Positions 20,897 through 31,720 of a stretch of DNA of 64,000 nucleotides are shown piece after piece (positions within the stretch are counted from its first letter, which is position 1; each line of letters opens with the position of its first letter). The position numbers and the translations under genes were made by a program. The notes under the pieces are model-generated. The model made no database searches. It was given only the letters and a program-made list of their open reading frames with translations, and was not told where the DNA came from. This DNA comes from Hyaloscypha bicolor E (taxonomy: Eukaryota > Ascomycota > Leotiomycetes > Helotiales > Hyaloscyphaceae): positions 806,001 through 870,000 of the forward strand of contig NW_020194552.1 in the NCBI RefSeq assembly GCF_002865645.1. The letters are read 5' to 3'.

Positions 20897-22323
20897 TCAC
20901 CTCGAGGAGCAGCGGGAGAGCCTTCTATACCACCACCTCCAGTCCCATTTCTCCTCACTTGTCAAGGAGCTCCAAGGCCGGCAAGTCCCAATTACACGGC
21001 TCCATTCTCCCTCTTTCTCTGAATGCCCGTTATTCATTCGTACCTTAAACTCGATTTCAATGACTTTCTCCTCCGGCCACGCAGCGTGAAACCAATTCAC
21101 TTGCTGGTTCGGCCAAAGAATCCAAGTGTGCTCTCCTAGAACCCTCGATTGGACATCATATCCCCTCGCACCGTACACCTTGTCCCACGTAACGTTGGCT
21201 CCGTGTGCGTCGGCAACAGCTCTAAAGTTTGTCGGGATAGAAATTGGTCGTACCGGAAGATCCCGGGAGTCGGGGACAGCAAGTTCAGTGTTCCCCAGCT
21301 TGTATCCTTTGATCAAAGCGCGAGAGAAAGCGTGAGCAATCTGGTAATCGCCCAGAGTATTGGGATGAAGACCATCATAGCCAGCTGGGCATCCATCCGG
21401 CTCACAACTGTAGCTTTCCAGCATATGCACCAACTCAATAGGCGATATCTCCGTACTCCATTGGGGAATCGCTCCCGCAAGCAACTTGTTGTACGCATCA
21501 GTCCTCACTTCGAGGTCACCATTCTGTGGTGCCCGATGTGGGACATTGCCGATTGCAAATTTGATGTTTGGCTTTGCAGCACGAGCCAGAGCCACGAATC
21601 TCTCCATATTTGCCAACACGCCACTTCCATCACCAGTTATACCCCAGAGCATGTCGTTGAAGCCTAGAAGTACTAGAAGGTATTCTGGATTGTACCTCTC
21701 CACCATGGCAGAGATAAAGTCGACATCCTCCCATAGAGCGCGTCCTACAGCTGTGAAATGTCGGGGGTTGAGTGCGAATTCGGGATCAATATCAATAGCG
21801 TAGCCCTATCATGGCAACTCTTTCTGTCAGCCTTGGTCTGGCAGTGTGGTGAGCTTATTGGAACTGCCATAAGAGAGAACACCCCAGATACCTCAAGGGT
21901 CTTTAAAGCTCCGCGATACTAAGTAGGAGATTTGGGGATCTGACTTACAGCGGTCGTGATTGCGCCCCCAGTTGGCGGTAGACCCAGTGGTTCTGGTATA
22001 ATCTTGTCCCCAATTGTAGATGGTACCGCCTGGGGACGAGTACCCATGAAAGGCCCAACAAAGTCCACGGTGACATCCTGACTCTTGAACCATTCCCACA
22101 GTCGGTATCTCCAGGTCCAGTCTCCTTCTCCTCCTTGTGAAATGGAATCTCCGACAATCATAATGCTTATGGCTCCCGGACGTAATTCGATGTCTTTTGG
22201 GGCCTTGGGGTAGGATTTGACGACCGATGACTTTAGGCGTAACGAGAGGGAAGAAGGGATGGTATTTGCTGTGACGGTCACCCTCAGCACAACAATCATG
22301 GTCACGAAGAATGCAGTCTTCAT
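20897..22323 (-). CDS. Secreted SGNH/GDSL-type esterase with C-terminal fibronectin-III-like domain
   Basis: Two exons: 22323-21949 and 21805-20897, separated by a 143-bp intron (GTAAGTCAG donor, GGCTGACAG branch-like site, ATAG acceptor); the spliced protein is 427 aa. The start at 22323 was chosen because it gives a signal peptide (MKTAFFVTMIVVLRVTVTA). Block I is IMIVGDSISQGGEG with the nucleophile at Ser60. Block III is LLGFNDM (Asn175). Block V is DGLHPN, giving the Asp269/His272 dyad. Blocks and spacing fit SGNH hydrolases, and the overall look is close to CE3-type carbohydrate esterases. Residues ~312-400 (PTNFRAVADAHGANVTWDKV and on) resemble a fibronectin type III module. Likely an extracellular deacetylating or lipolytic enzyme; the exact substrate is unknown. 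The gene appears intact. Confidence 0.85.
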
Positions 22324-23019
22324 GACGATAGAACGCCACCTCAATGGCCTCGACCTCATCATTTTTGCCAAGTGTTGATAGGTAAAAGGCGGGCATGGAA
22401 TCATCGTTCTCTATCCTCGTCTCGACTCCGCAGGTTTTGTGATGAAAATACTTCTCGGAATTTGATCGCAGGATAGAGCAAAGATGGAAAAACAATGGTC
22501 ATCTATCTAAAAAGCGCTCAAGAAACACCAAAGGTATCCGCAAGATTGAACTGCTCCATGATGGTTGTGACACCAAGAAGAATCGAGCGCAGGATGCAGC
22601 AGCCTCAGAATACGACCTTTAATTTAGAAGGAAACCGGTAGCGCTCAGATTCCGGGGCCCTACTGCAACTTGTAAGCTTGCTGCCTGACTTTCTGCTCCC
22701 CCCACTTTTCTATTCGCTGGCTCGGGTATCCCTCATGAAGATCTTCGGAATCGAAGCTTTCGCGTCATTTCCAGTTGTCCATTAAGACGCCACAATAACA
22801 TGGGATACGGATTTGGGCGAATTGGGACTAATACCGAATGCTAAGCTTTGGTTTATCATCCCGAATTGGGTAGGGCCTACAATTTCTTCCGCATTCAAGC
22901 TTCGCCGCCACGGCGGGGCACAAGGTTATTTTAATACAGGGCTGATCTCGACCGCTTTAAGTAGGGGTCTCACAGGGAGTTACAAGCGAAAGGAGTTGAG
23001 AACCCGACACGCGCTGTTC
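22324..23019. other. Promoter region of the esterase and spacer
   Basis: Contains the upstream region of the minus-strand esterase gene and then spacer up to the left end of the integrase-type transposon. The frame 22813-23103 runs into the transposon's terminal repeat and is not a gene. Confidence 0.4.
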
Positions 23020-23190
23020 CCCCCCGTTCGTCAATACGAGCGATTGATTAATCGCCCCCTCCCATTGATCAATCGGACGCTACGATTGGTCAATCGGGGC
23101 TAATTACGATTCGGGCTCCACAGTGGGTCCCGATTAATTAATCAATGTCCCGATTAATCAATTGCATAATATTGGGGTTTCGGGGCTAAT
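23020..23190 (+). repeat. Left terminal inverted repeat of the integrase-type transposon
   Basis: Pairs with 25745-25909. It is built of several short palindromes of the type CGATTGATCAATCG, so each arm can also fold on itself. The two arms differ at scattered sites and by small indels. Confidence 0.75.
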
Positions 23191-25744
23191 GGGGCTAAGG
23201 GAGCTAAAAGCTTTTACTTACTAGTCCATACTAAATATATCCTTAATTCTATGTTCTTCACTTCGCTTAAGCCTTACTCTTTATACTATAATATAGATTT
23301 CTAATATTTAATACTAAATATATCCTCAAGTCTAATTTTCTTATTTCGCTTATATCTTACTTATTTATACTATACCTATAGTATTATATAGTTTATTTAA
23401 TTTTTTTCTAGATATTAAGGGAAGTAATAATAGAAGTAAAGATACTTCTCTAGAGCTTCTAGATATATATAGGGCCTTTACTCCCTTATTTTCTAGATAT
23501 AGTTCACACTACAAGTACCACAAGCACTAATTTACCAAGTATAACCACTGATTTTTATACCTCTTAATTAATTAATTACCTTATTTCTAATATGTCTCTT
23601 TTAACCCTTCGTTTATCCCTAATCCCGTATATGCCTCGTTAGCGTATTTATGGGCGAGCAGAGTAATATTTTAATATTACTACTCCAGGAGCTCGTTCGT
23701 CTGGTATCCAGTTTTTGCCCTCCCCAATTACTAAAGAGCCTACTAATAATTAGTCTGCTAAAGACAAAGCTATACGGGATTAGAGGCTTGCTAAGGAGGG
23801 TAGTAGGAAAATTCTTACTACTAGGAAACATATGGATATTAGATAGTGGCTTTAAAATCCTAATACTCCGCTTCCTAGTAGAACTAAGGCAGAGAAGTAC
23901 TACCAGGCTAATATTAAGTACGAATCCCACTTATACGAGCTTTAGGATAATCAAGTATATTATAAGAAGTACTATAATACTTGCCATAATAAGATCCTTC
24001 TAGCCCGGTATACTCTTTACTATAATAATGCCTTTGAGATTTTAACTACTATTTATAAGAAATTAATATATACAGGTAAGTATTTCCTTAAAGCTACTAA
24101 TTTTTATACTAATTATATAATAGCTTCTAATACTATATTTAAGTATATAAGACGACTTTGGCATAGCCTATCCCGTAATAATTATACTTAGATAAGTACC
24201 TATTATACTTATTATAATAAGGAGAAGGCTTAAAAGAATAATATAGAAATAATACCTATTTAATCTTATTATCCTGGCCAGCGTATGGTTCTGGATTTAA
24301 TAGATTTCCGTATAAGTATTCCCTAAGTTATGTGATTTACCTCTATTTTAGCCTTTCCTATATTTCCTATATTTCCTGCATTTTTGAGCTTTTCCTATAA
24401 TTTTCGCGATTTTTGCGAAAATCATAAAAATCGTAATTTTTATTTATACTACTTACTAATATTATTATAGCATAATCCGGATAAAGAATATATATAGATC
24501 TAGTAATTAAAATGCCATTTTTCCAAGTTCGTTTAGATCCATAGGCTTAAGACTAAGACTACGGACAAAGCTATAGACAAGCTTATTAAATAGCTAAATA
24601 ATAATAGGTATATTGCCATTCTAGCCTATAATAATAGAAGCGAGTTTAAGGGGAAAATAATTAAGGTTTACAAGAAGAGAGAGATAAAGATTATTTATAA
24701 ACGAGCTTATTATCCCTAATCTCAGGGCTCTATTAAGATTACTAATTAAATCTTCAAGAAATGACTACAGGCCATACGAGTAGATACTAGTATCTAATCT
24801 TGGATATAATTACTTCCTTTAATTATATAGGTAATTAATACTACGGCTATATCTGCCCTTCCTAAGGGTAATACGCCATACGAGGTCTGGTTTAGATAAA
24901 AGCCACCTACTAATTTCCTAAATTATAAGGAGAGTACTTACTATATATATATAGCCTTAGAAGAAAGGGAAATTAATATTAATAAGAGTAGTACTTCTAA
25001 ATAATTATCTACTATTAAGGTTTAAGGAGAAGAAAAGAATAGAGAGAATAGCTTATTCGTTAATAAGGAAGCAGAACAGGAGGAAGTAATAGAGGAGATA
25101 ATTTTGTCTGAACTAACTAAGAAGGTTACGGAGCATATAAAGAAATAGTAAGAGAAGATAGTAAAGAGGGCTAGTACTAAAGCTCTTGAATATAATATTC
25201 AGGAGATTATAACCCTATAGATCCCAAAGCAATATCGATTTAGTATAGAAATAGCTCGGATTCTAGTAAGAGTTCTGGAAAAGACTTTAAAGATATATAA
25301 CTTATAAGAATATACTTTTGGCTAAAGCTAATTAAAAACAGGGCTACCGGTTAACTACTAAGTATAGTGAGCTTATAACCCTCTGGCCGCATAATACTCT
25401 CAATAAAGTTGCTTTATAATTAACTTATCCTGATTTGCCTATTACTAGTACGGCCCACAAGAAAGACAAAATTACCCTCCCCAAAGCAGTAGCAAAGGAG
25501 AATAATCGGGGTTCAATTTCGTTAGTTTAGAAGGCTAGAAGGGTATCTGAGAGAGCAAAGAAGAGAGTAGCTATTAAGTAAGCACGTGAGGATGGAGCTA
25601 GAGAAGGGGAATTAGGTAAACAAGTGGGTGTGAGGGTACCAAAAAGGGCTAGGGTAGCTATGAAAGCACCTAGACGAAGTGGAAGGCATATATAATAAAG
25701 CTTGGTTTGGGCGAAGTATACTAATATATACTACTTTTGCCATT

Positions 25745-25909
25745 CCCGAAACCTCAATATTACCCGATTAGGCAATCAGGGTCCCGATTGATTAATCGGG
25801 ACCCACTGTGGAGCCCGAATCGTAATCCCCCCCCCATTGATTAATCGGGCGCTACGATTGATCAATCGGGAGGGCGATTGATCAATCGCTCGTATTGACG
25901 AACGGGGGG
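25745..25909 (-). repeat. Right terminal inverted repeat of the integrase-type transposon
   Basis: Reverse-complement partner of 23020-23190. It contains a run of nine C where the left arm has a short CT-containing stretch. Confidence 0.75.
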
Positions 25910-28814
25910 CATCAGCGCCTCCGCTTAGTCGTGATGCACACCCGCCAAATTTGTCAGCGAGTCAAGCCTGAAAATCAACCCCCCGATTAATTTCTTTAAT
26001 AGCCAGCACAGATAAGTCCCTTAAGAAGTAATATCAAATAATGCGCAGTCTATAGGATTATGCTCTATAAAATTGTAAAAATTCAATTGTCATTGTCATT
26101 GAAGTTATTATAGAAAACGTTGATTTCCGACACAGATTTTGGTGTATCACGACTAATCGGAGGCGCGTGCCCGACTACGAAACAAAGGCAAAGGATTAAC
26201 CAAATTTGATAGCCTCGAGATAGCTTAACGATATCTTATGCCTCGATCAAAATTCTCAGCATAAAAGCCTGCAAAAAAAGTAGTATAAAGGTAAGTGCGC
26301 CCCTGCTGTTGCTATTTTGACATTCGTACGACTATTTTGCAAGTGATGACTATAGATCTAAATGATGTCAATGTCATGTCTCACTTTTGTCACCTCTTTC
26401 ACCAGTAATTTTATTCATATTCAGAGAGAAAAACGAAAAAGAGGTGGCTTACAAAGTGGCCAATGCCTGCGATCTCTTCTGCAGACACAGGGTTTGGTGG
26501 AGTTGACTGGTAGCGATGTTGCGTGCATTTCGCACTGCTTCTTCGAGCTGCTTTACGTTTTGCTTGAATTTGACCCCCAGCTACGTCGCTGCGTTGCTTG
26601 GACAAAAGTTCCAGTCTTCGCAGAATTCTGAAGTTTCCAAGATGAAATTGCTCAATCTCACAGTAAAGTCCAGTCTTCGTTCAAAGGAGCAGCAACTATT
26701 ATAGGCCTCCTTAGCGACGACTCCCTTGTAAGTACAGGGGAGAAGACCTAAAAAGGTGTGGCAGCCCTTGTCGAAGGCGCATAGGCTACTTCTAGGGGAA
26801 CGACCTGGAAATATAGGGCCTTATAGCGAGTTTAATGCCTTGATCTGTACACTAGAGGGTCTAAAAGTCTCCTAATGCCCAGTATTCCCGATACTTTATG
26901 CCGCGATCTCCGTACAAATCATACACCCAGCCCCACGCGCAGTTTCCCATTTACCTCAAGAAAGTCCAGTGCTTGCGTTCCAAGACACAGCAATTGATCA
27001 GATTGCTTTGGAATTCAGGCGAGGAGTGTGAGGGACTCGGATGACGAATACTACTTCACGTCAAAACGATAAACTGAAAGCAAATCAGGTGACATATCTA
27101 AGGTAGGGATGCTTGCCTTACCATCGAAGGTAGAGTAAGAAATAGGATCGTGGAAGCATTATCGCATCTGATATTTGTTGGAAAGTTGGCTTAGGATACG
27201 ACATGAACCAAGGTTTGATTTCGGAGCATTCATGGCCTCGATAACGCGTGAAACTAAGAAATAAGTTAGACGGAAGTTACCTTTGGAGGGTGAAAACATA
27301 ACTGTAACTGTAACCCCCCTGGTCCCGTCTACATTACTTTTGCATCGAATTTTGGTTGTTTTGGACGCCGGCTTGTGTCAGCAACTAATGTTCGAGAACG
27401 AGTAGGCACTATTTACCTGGTAATTAACCATGAAGATACATCGTGGGCAGCAATCTTAACAGTTTCCAGCCTTGTTCCCTCAGGCTGATGTTTAAATCCC
27501 AAAATCTCCCATCGCGTGGTGTAGAAATCGTTGAATTGATTCGATTTCTGGGAATACCACTCGTAATACATATTTGAAAGACAAGATAGCCTTGTGGTAA
27601 GAATAAATCCAAGAAAAAGAAGGGTCGATGCGAGGAGAACATACGACGTACGTATAAACGTGGAGGCTGGTTGCAGCCTGTAAGCTGATCGTTACTTGGG
27701 GCTCATGCAGGACTCGCTGAAAGGGGAAATTCTTGGGGAATTCCCCGGCTAGCCTTGCGTAATACATTTCTATACACAAAGAATGTGAATTTAGAAAAGA
27801 GATTCTTAAAATTTCAAGTGTCTCAGAGCACGTAGGCCCCCCCTAGATGTCGATCTCAGGTGGTTCTGGGGCTTAGCCCCTGAGCTCATATCCACCCCTG
27901 TAAGCTCCCGGCAGCACCCAAAACTCAAGCTCTTTAGAGCATTCTTTGCGTACAATACCGAGAATATCATAGAATATTTTAGAGTACTGTACAACTCGAG
28001 AAGAAAGTGAGGAGATCCCATTAGTGGTTCAAGCGTAACGTGAGCGGACACTCTGGAGCACAAGCAAACGGGCGGAGGCTCGTTGTCTCCCTTCTCTTCT
28101 CTTGCCCAACTTCCACGCTAATGCACATCAACAACAGCCTTGGTCTTAACTCAAGGGTTGAAACCTTTGAGAGCTGGAGGCTGCTTTTACTAAAAGTCGT
28201 AATGCCACAACTCTTCCTCCTTCCTTTAGTATTCTCCTTCAGTACCTCTCAGTGACCGGCTAACACCTGTCAGTATCCGTTAAAGAGTGATATTCGTTAA
28301 ATTGAAACTAATAGTACTTTGTTGGAAAGTAAGCAACCCCAATTTTATACAACAAAAGGCTCAGCTGAAAGGTCTCACAGAGGGGCCCCACACCCTCGAG
28401 TTACACAGTTGAAGAATTCCTTCAAGTAAATCTATATCCTTTCTAATTTAATAAATTCAGTTTGACATTGAACATGCCTGTGTGCAGTATTTTTGATATG
28501 CGTAATCGGCGGGAGAGAAACGACAACGGCTCAGCCTGCTAACAGGAGCAACCAACGCCAACTCAATTCTTGTTGGTTGGGAAAGAAGGACTCGATTGTT
28601 GGTCTAAGAGGAGATCTACAAGTCTATATATAGGGTCTGGTACCCTGGTCAAACAGGGTAAAATCAGGTAGTCTCTTGACTAGGCTCTCCATCACCATCC
28701 ATCCTTAGCACTCACAACCCCCATCGCACTAATACAAACACAAGCCCCAAGAAGTAGCCCACCGACAAACCACACTACCCCTTCTAGCTTCCAACCTCCC
28801 TGTCCCTGCCCAAA
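25910..28814. other. Gene-free stretch
   Basis: No gene I can support. An imperfect 24-bp inverted repeat lies at 25911-25938 and 26145-26168. On the minus strand around 26430-26600 one frame (FKQNVKQLEEAVRNARNIA) looks like a coiled coil, but I could not link it to exons with start or end. Other short frames (26362-26704, 27424-28255) look like chance. The last 200 bases hold a TATA-like TCTATATATAG (28623-28633) and a C-rich leader before the ATG at 28815. Confidence 0.4.
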
Positions 28815-29009
28815 ATGATTCCCCAAACCGACTCTCTGGAGAATGTTTTGAGACTCGCTGGTGTAACTGGAGCAGAATTATTAGCATTTAACACGAAAGA
28901 TAATGACCCGATAAACTATTATGTGGCCTTGAAAGACACCATATGCTTGATTAAACCCACCATGAGACATATTGCCAAGAAGCTCAACACTAGAATTTGT
29001 TTCTGCTAA
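28815..29009 (+). CDS. Possible small gene, 64 aa, unknown
   Basis: ATG at 28815 in the context CCCAAAATGATTCC, preceded by a pyrimidine-rich leader of about 150 bases and a TATA-like box about 180 bp upstream, a convincing fungal promoter layout. The frame (MIPQTDSLENVLRLAGVTGA and on) is hydrophilic, has no signal peptide and ends in Cys-Phe-Cys. It may be a true short protein or the first exon of something whose later exons I cannot see. No family recognised. Confidence 0.35.
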   Translation: MIPQTDSLENVLRLAGVTGAELLAFNTKDNDPINYYVALKDTICLIKPTMRHIAKKLNTRICFC

Positions 29010-29724
29010 GTTACCAGTCAAAGTTCAATGGAACCAGCTGAAGTACCTTTGTCGCGCGCCGCTACTCTCCCCAGTGCGATGTCACTAGAATTACCCGTTA
29101 TGTTGGGGTACGGCTATAAGGTGGAAAAGGGTTTGCGCGGGGAAAACTTGTAAAATATGTTTAATAATTCGCTCCTGACTGTGCGTGAAACTCTCGGTCA
29201 GTGGATCCATACAGGCTGTAGGAATCAAGAAAAAAATGGCGAAAGTCATAAAATGTATTGAGAGCACTGCATCGATCAACTGCCATCGGATCAGCGAATG
29301 AATAGTAAGCGAACATGAATGGGGATAACCTCAAAATATCTAAACGCGGACTGAGAGGGTGAAGAAAAGGAACAACTGGTCAAGTGCTCCATTCCAATCA
29401 CACTTCACTTAGGGAATATCAACTTCTCTGTTGAACAAGAAGCAGAGGAACGAGTATTGTAAAGTCAACATATCACAAGATTCACGCCCCCTCGCGCTCC
29501 CCTGTTCGCCTCAGCCACCCCCTATCAACGATGTCATTGTCAATCAGCTTAGTCATTCAATCGCATTCCCTGATCCGCAACAACCCTTGCCACATTACAT
29601 CATTGCAAGCCACACCAGCCACACCCCTCTCCAACCAAGAACTCTCTTTCTCTTTAAGAATATCCCCCATAATCCATTTTCGTATATCACAATCCTATTG
29701 TTAGTCCATTGGAAAGTAGTCAAG
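29010..29724. other. Spacer and promoter/5' UTR of the next gene
   Basis: No gene. The open frame that runs back from 29725 to 29431 has no ATG at its start and is read as 5' UTR; the last 250 bases are C-rich. Confidence 0.5.
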
Positions 29725-31131
29725 ATGCCACTCTTCAAGCACAAAGAAAAGAACCGCCCCGATGTCACGAATCAGCATACGGTGACCGCCCCCCCAAATC
29801 AACCTCAACACCAGCATAACAATAGCTATCATGATTCAGCGTATTATTCGAACAGCAATGCGTCAACGATGGATTCGAGGGTGCAGCAACCTCAGCCTCA
29901 ACCGCAACCTCAGCGGAATCAGAATCAGAATCACGAAGGACAGCGTCCAGGGACGACTGTCACCACTACAACTACCACAACAACGAGTAAGTATTTCCAA
30001 ACATCCCACTCCAAGCAGCCAACCTCGATCGATTGCCGATTGACTGAATTCTACCCAGCTACTACGACTGTAGCCCCAGATGGCACAACCCAAACGTACT
30101 CCCATCCCTACAATCCATCGACCGATCCACCTCCTCAAGCCTCCGAAACGATTGTTGACCAGAAACTCCCTTCCAACCAAGGCATCGTCCCAGACACAAA
30201 CCCAGACCCAAATTCAAGCACGCAACCCACGTCTAAGAAGACCTCTTGCGAGCGAGAACAAACCCAGCCAAACCCTACAATTACACAACAAGCTCCAACA
30301 CCTAGCCACTCATACCGAGAAGCACCACCCCGCAAACCCACCCCTCAACAGCTCCAACAATCCCAGTTTGCTCCTCCTCCAGGAACAACACCAGTGCCGC
30401 CACAAAATACAGCAACGAGGACCGAAGCCGAGGTCCCCGCCATTCCACGAAGCCCTAGCACAACAGGCGGCCGACCCATCCCCCCTCGCTCCGAATTCCT
30501 CAATACCACGAACGCCCGAGGCACAAGTCCCTACCCAGCTTCAACACTCAGCCCAGACACGACAGGCATCCCGCCGCCTCCGGCCAGATCACCAAAGAGG
30601 AACTCGGGAGATGGAGTTGTAGCGCCATTGGGCACAAATAGACCTGCCGGAGAGGCGGGCGTTGTAGAATCCCCAGTATCTCCTACCGCGCCAGCTAGGT
30701 CTCATACTCTTAATTTCTCCCGTCCGGGTGCTGTTGCTGCAAGTCCGTCTTCCCCGACGAGAGCGAACTTGGGAACGACGACTTTGATTTCTGCGGATCC
30801 TCCAAGCCACCCTCATGGGAAGAGAGAGTCGTTGTTTGGGGCTATTAAGGGGTTGCATGGTGCAGGCGAAGCGTTGAGAGGTACGGTCAACGGGACGATT
30901 GCGAAAGCAAGTCATGATACTGTGGAAGAGGAGAGGATGAGAGCTATTAGGGAGAAGGGGATGGGTGAATGGAGGGGGAGCGGATTGAGTGAGAGGGCGG
31001 GAGGGCTGAGGGAGGGGTTTAGAGAGAAGGCAGGAGAGAGACAGAGGAATAGGAGGTTGAGTGTGGGCACGGGGGTACATGGAAGTGAGGGCCCGGGTGG
31101 TTTGGGGCCGGTTGAAGAGCTGGAAAGGTAG
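29725..31131 (+). CDS. Conserved-looking, largely disordered fungal protein (two exons)
   Basis: Start chosen at ATG 29725 (context GTCAAGATGCC), giving MPLFKHKEKNRPDV; the longer upstream frame lacks an ATG. A 72-bp intron is predicted at 29987-30058 (GTAAGT donor, TTGACTGA branch-like site, TACCCAG acceptor). Because 72 is divisible by three the unspliced frame stays open. Splicing joins a Thr run (TTTTT) directly to more Thr and VAPDGTTQTY, which is more natural than the intron translation. The spliced length is 444 aa. The middle is Pro/Gln/Ser/Thr-rich and disordered. The C-terminal ~100 residues are structured and charged: SLFGAIKGLHGAGEALRGTV, then EEERMRAIREKGMGEW, the part most likely to be conserved. 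No enzyme motif, signal peptide or membrane segment. Function unknown. Confidence 0.75.
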   Translation: MPLFKHKEKNRPDVTNQHTVTAPPNQPQHQHNNSYHDSAYYSNSNASTMDSRVQQPQPQPQPQRNQNQNHEGQRPGTTVTTTTTTTTSKYFQTSHSKQPTSIDCRLTEFYPATTTVAPDGTTQTYSHPYNPSTDPPPQASETIVDQKLPSNQGIVPDTNPDPNSSTQPTSKKTSCEREQTQPNPTITQQAPTPSHSYREAPPRKPTPQQLQQSQFAPPPGTTPVPPQNTATRTEAEVPAIPRSPSTTGGRPIPPRSEFLNTTNARGTSPYPASTLSPDTTGIPPPPARSPKRNSGDGVVAPLGTNRPAGEAGVVESPVSPTAPARSHTLNFSRPGAVAASPSSPTRANLGTTTLISADPPSHPHGKRESLFGAIKGLHGAGEALRGTVNGTIAKASHDTVEEERMRAIREKGMGEWRGSGLSERAGGLREGFREKAGERQRNRRLSVGTGVHGSEGPGGLGPVEELER

Positions 31132-31332
31132 ATTGATGGCTGTTGGGAAGTAGGTTGCGGGAGGAGAGCAATGGCGATGATGGATAATGAGATGGCGCAA
31201 GTATATATTGAGCGGTTTCTTGCAGTTCTGGGTGTGTTTGGGTATGAAGGTGGATAGGGTTGAAATGTCATCTTGCAAACACCCAACTTTTTGTCTGCCC
31301 CACAACAACACTCAGCGACTTTTCAGATTGCT

Positions 31333-31720
31333 CTAGGCCCTGAGCTCAGATAAAACATTAACAGTGGCCTTGTCAGAAAGCTCAATTGTCATTGAATGAC
31401 TGGAACCTCCCTGGCAACCTCGGGAATGCACTCGCATCCACAACCCGCAGACCCTTACACCGCGGACTCTAAACTTCGAACCCAAAATCTTCCCCTTATC
31501 TCTGCCGCCCCCAATAGCACGAGTACTCGTAGCATGATGTGAATACACTAGCTTCTTAACAACGCCGCCGTCTCCGCATCGCTGCAATTCGCTTTACAAG
31601 GATGGCACTCCGTGAACGGACCACCAATTGCAGGAGACGCGTCCCTACGATGTTCCGTGCGAACTCGATAGCCTCCATCACAGCCTAGAGATCGTTATCA
31701 CTAATTTACCCCTATCATAC
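31333..31720 (-). pseudogene. C-terminal relic of a GMC-family oxidoreductase
   Basis: On the minus strand, KKLVYSHHATSTRAIGGGRD and KILGSKFRVRGV (about 31440-31550) match the C-terminal active-site region of GMC oxidoreductases (His-His-Ala-Thr-Ser-Thr, then Asp-Ser-Lys-Phe-Arg-Val-Arg-Gly-Val). The next block, GLRVVDASAFPRLPG, is present but in another frame (about 31400-31445), so a frameshift separates them. Upstream, MEAIEFARNIV (about 31660-31690) fits the preceding part of the family but is again out of frame. No N-terminal FAD-binding half is present. GMC enzymes oxidise alcohols or sugars with FAD; this remnant cannot work. Confidence 0.55.

Larger units (their letters stand above)
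23020..25909 (+). mobile_element. RIP-damaged DNA transposon with ~170-bp inverted repeats and an integrase-type transposase (Ginger/KRBA2-like)
   Basis: The left end (about 23020-23190) is mirrored at the right end (about 25745-25909): CCCCCCGTTCGTCAATACGA, then CGATTGAT(T/C)AATCG units, then a shared block around CGGGCTCCACAGTGGGTCCC. The inside is AT-rich and full of stops, but plus-strand remnants are legible. An rve-type first Asp motif is seen (GQRMVLDLIDFR, ~24285). HFSKFV then HRLKTKTTDKAIDKLI follow (~24515-24590). The second site region reads AYNNRSEFKGKIIKVYKK (~24625-24680), with Asn where the family has Asp. Then come YYP-stop-SQGSIKITN and TPYEVWF (~24870). This order is that of cut-and-paste elements with a retroviral-type integrase. 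No target duplication was found. Confidence 0.75.

Noticed and set aside
29431..29724. N-terminal extension of the 29.7-kb gene
   Set aside because: The frame begins without an ATG and translates a C-rich, UTR-like leader; ATG 29725 has better context and gives a plausible N-terminus.
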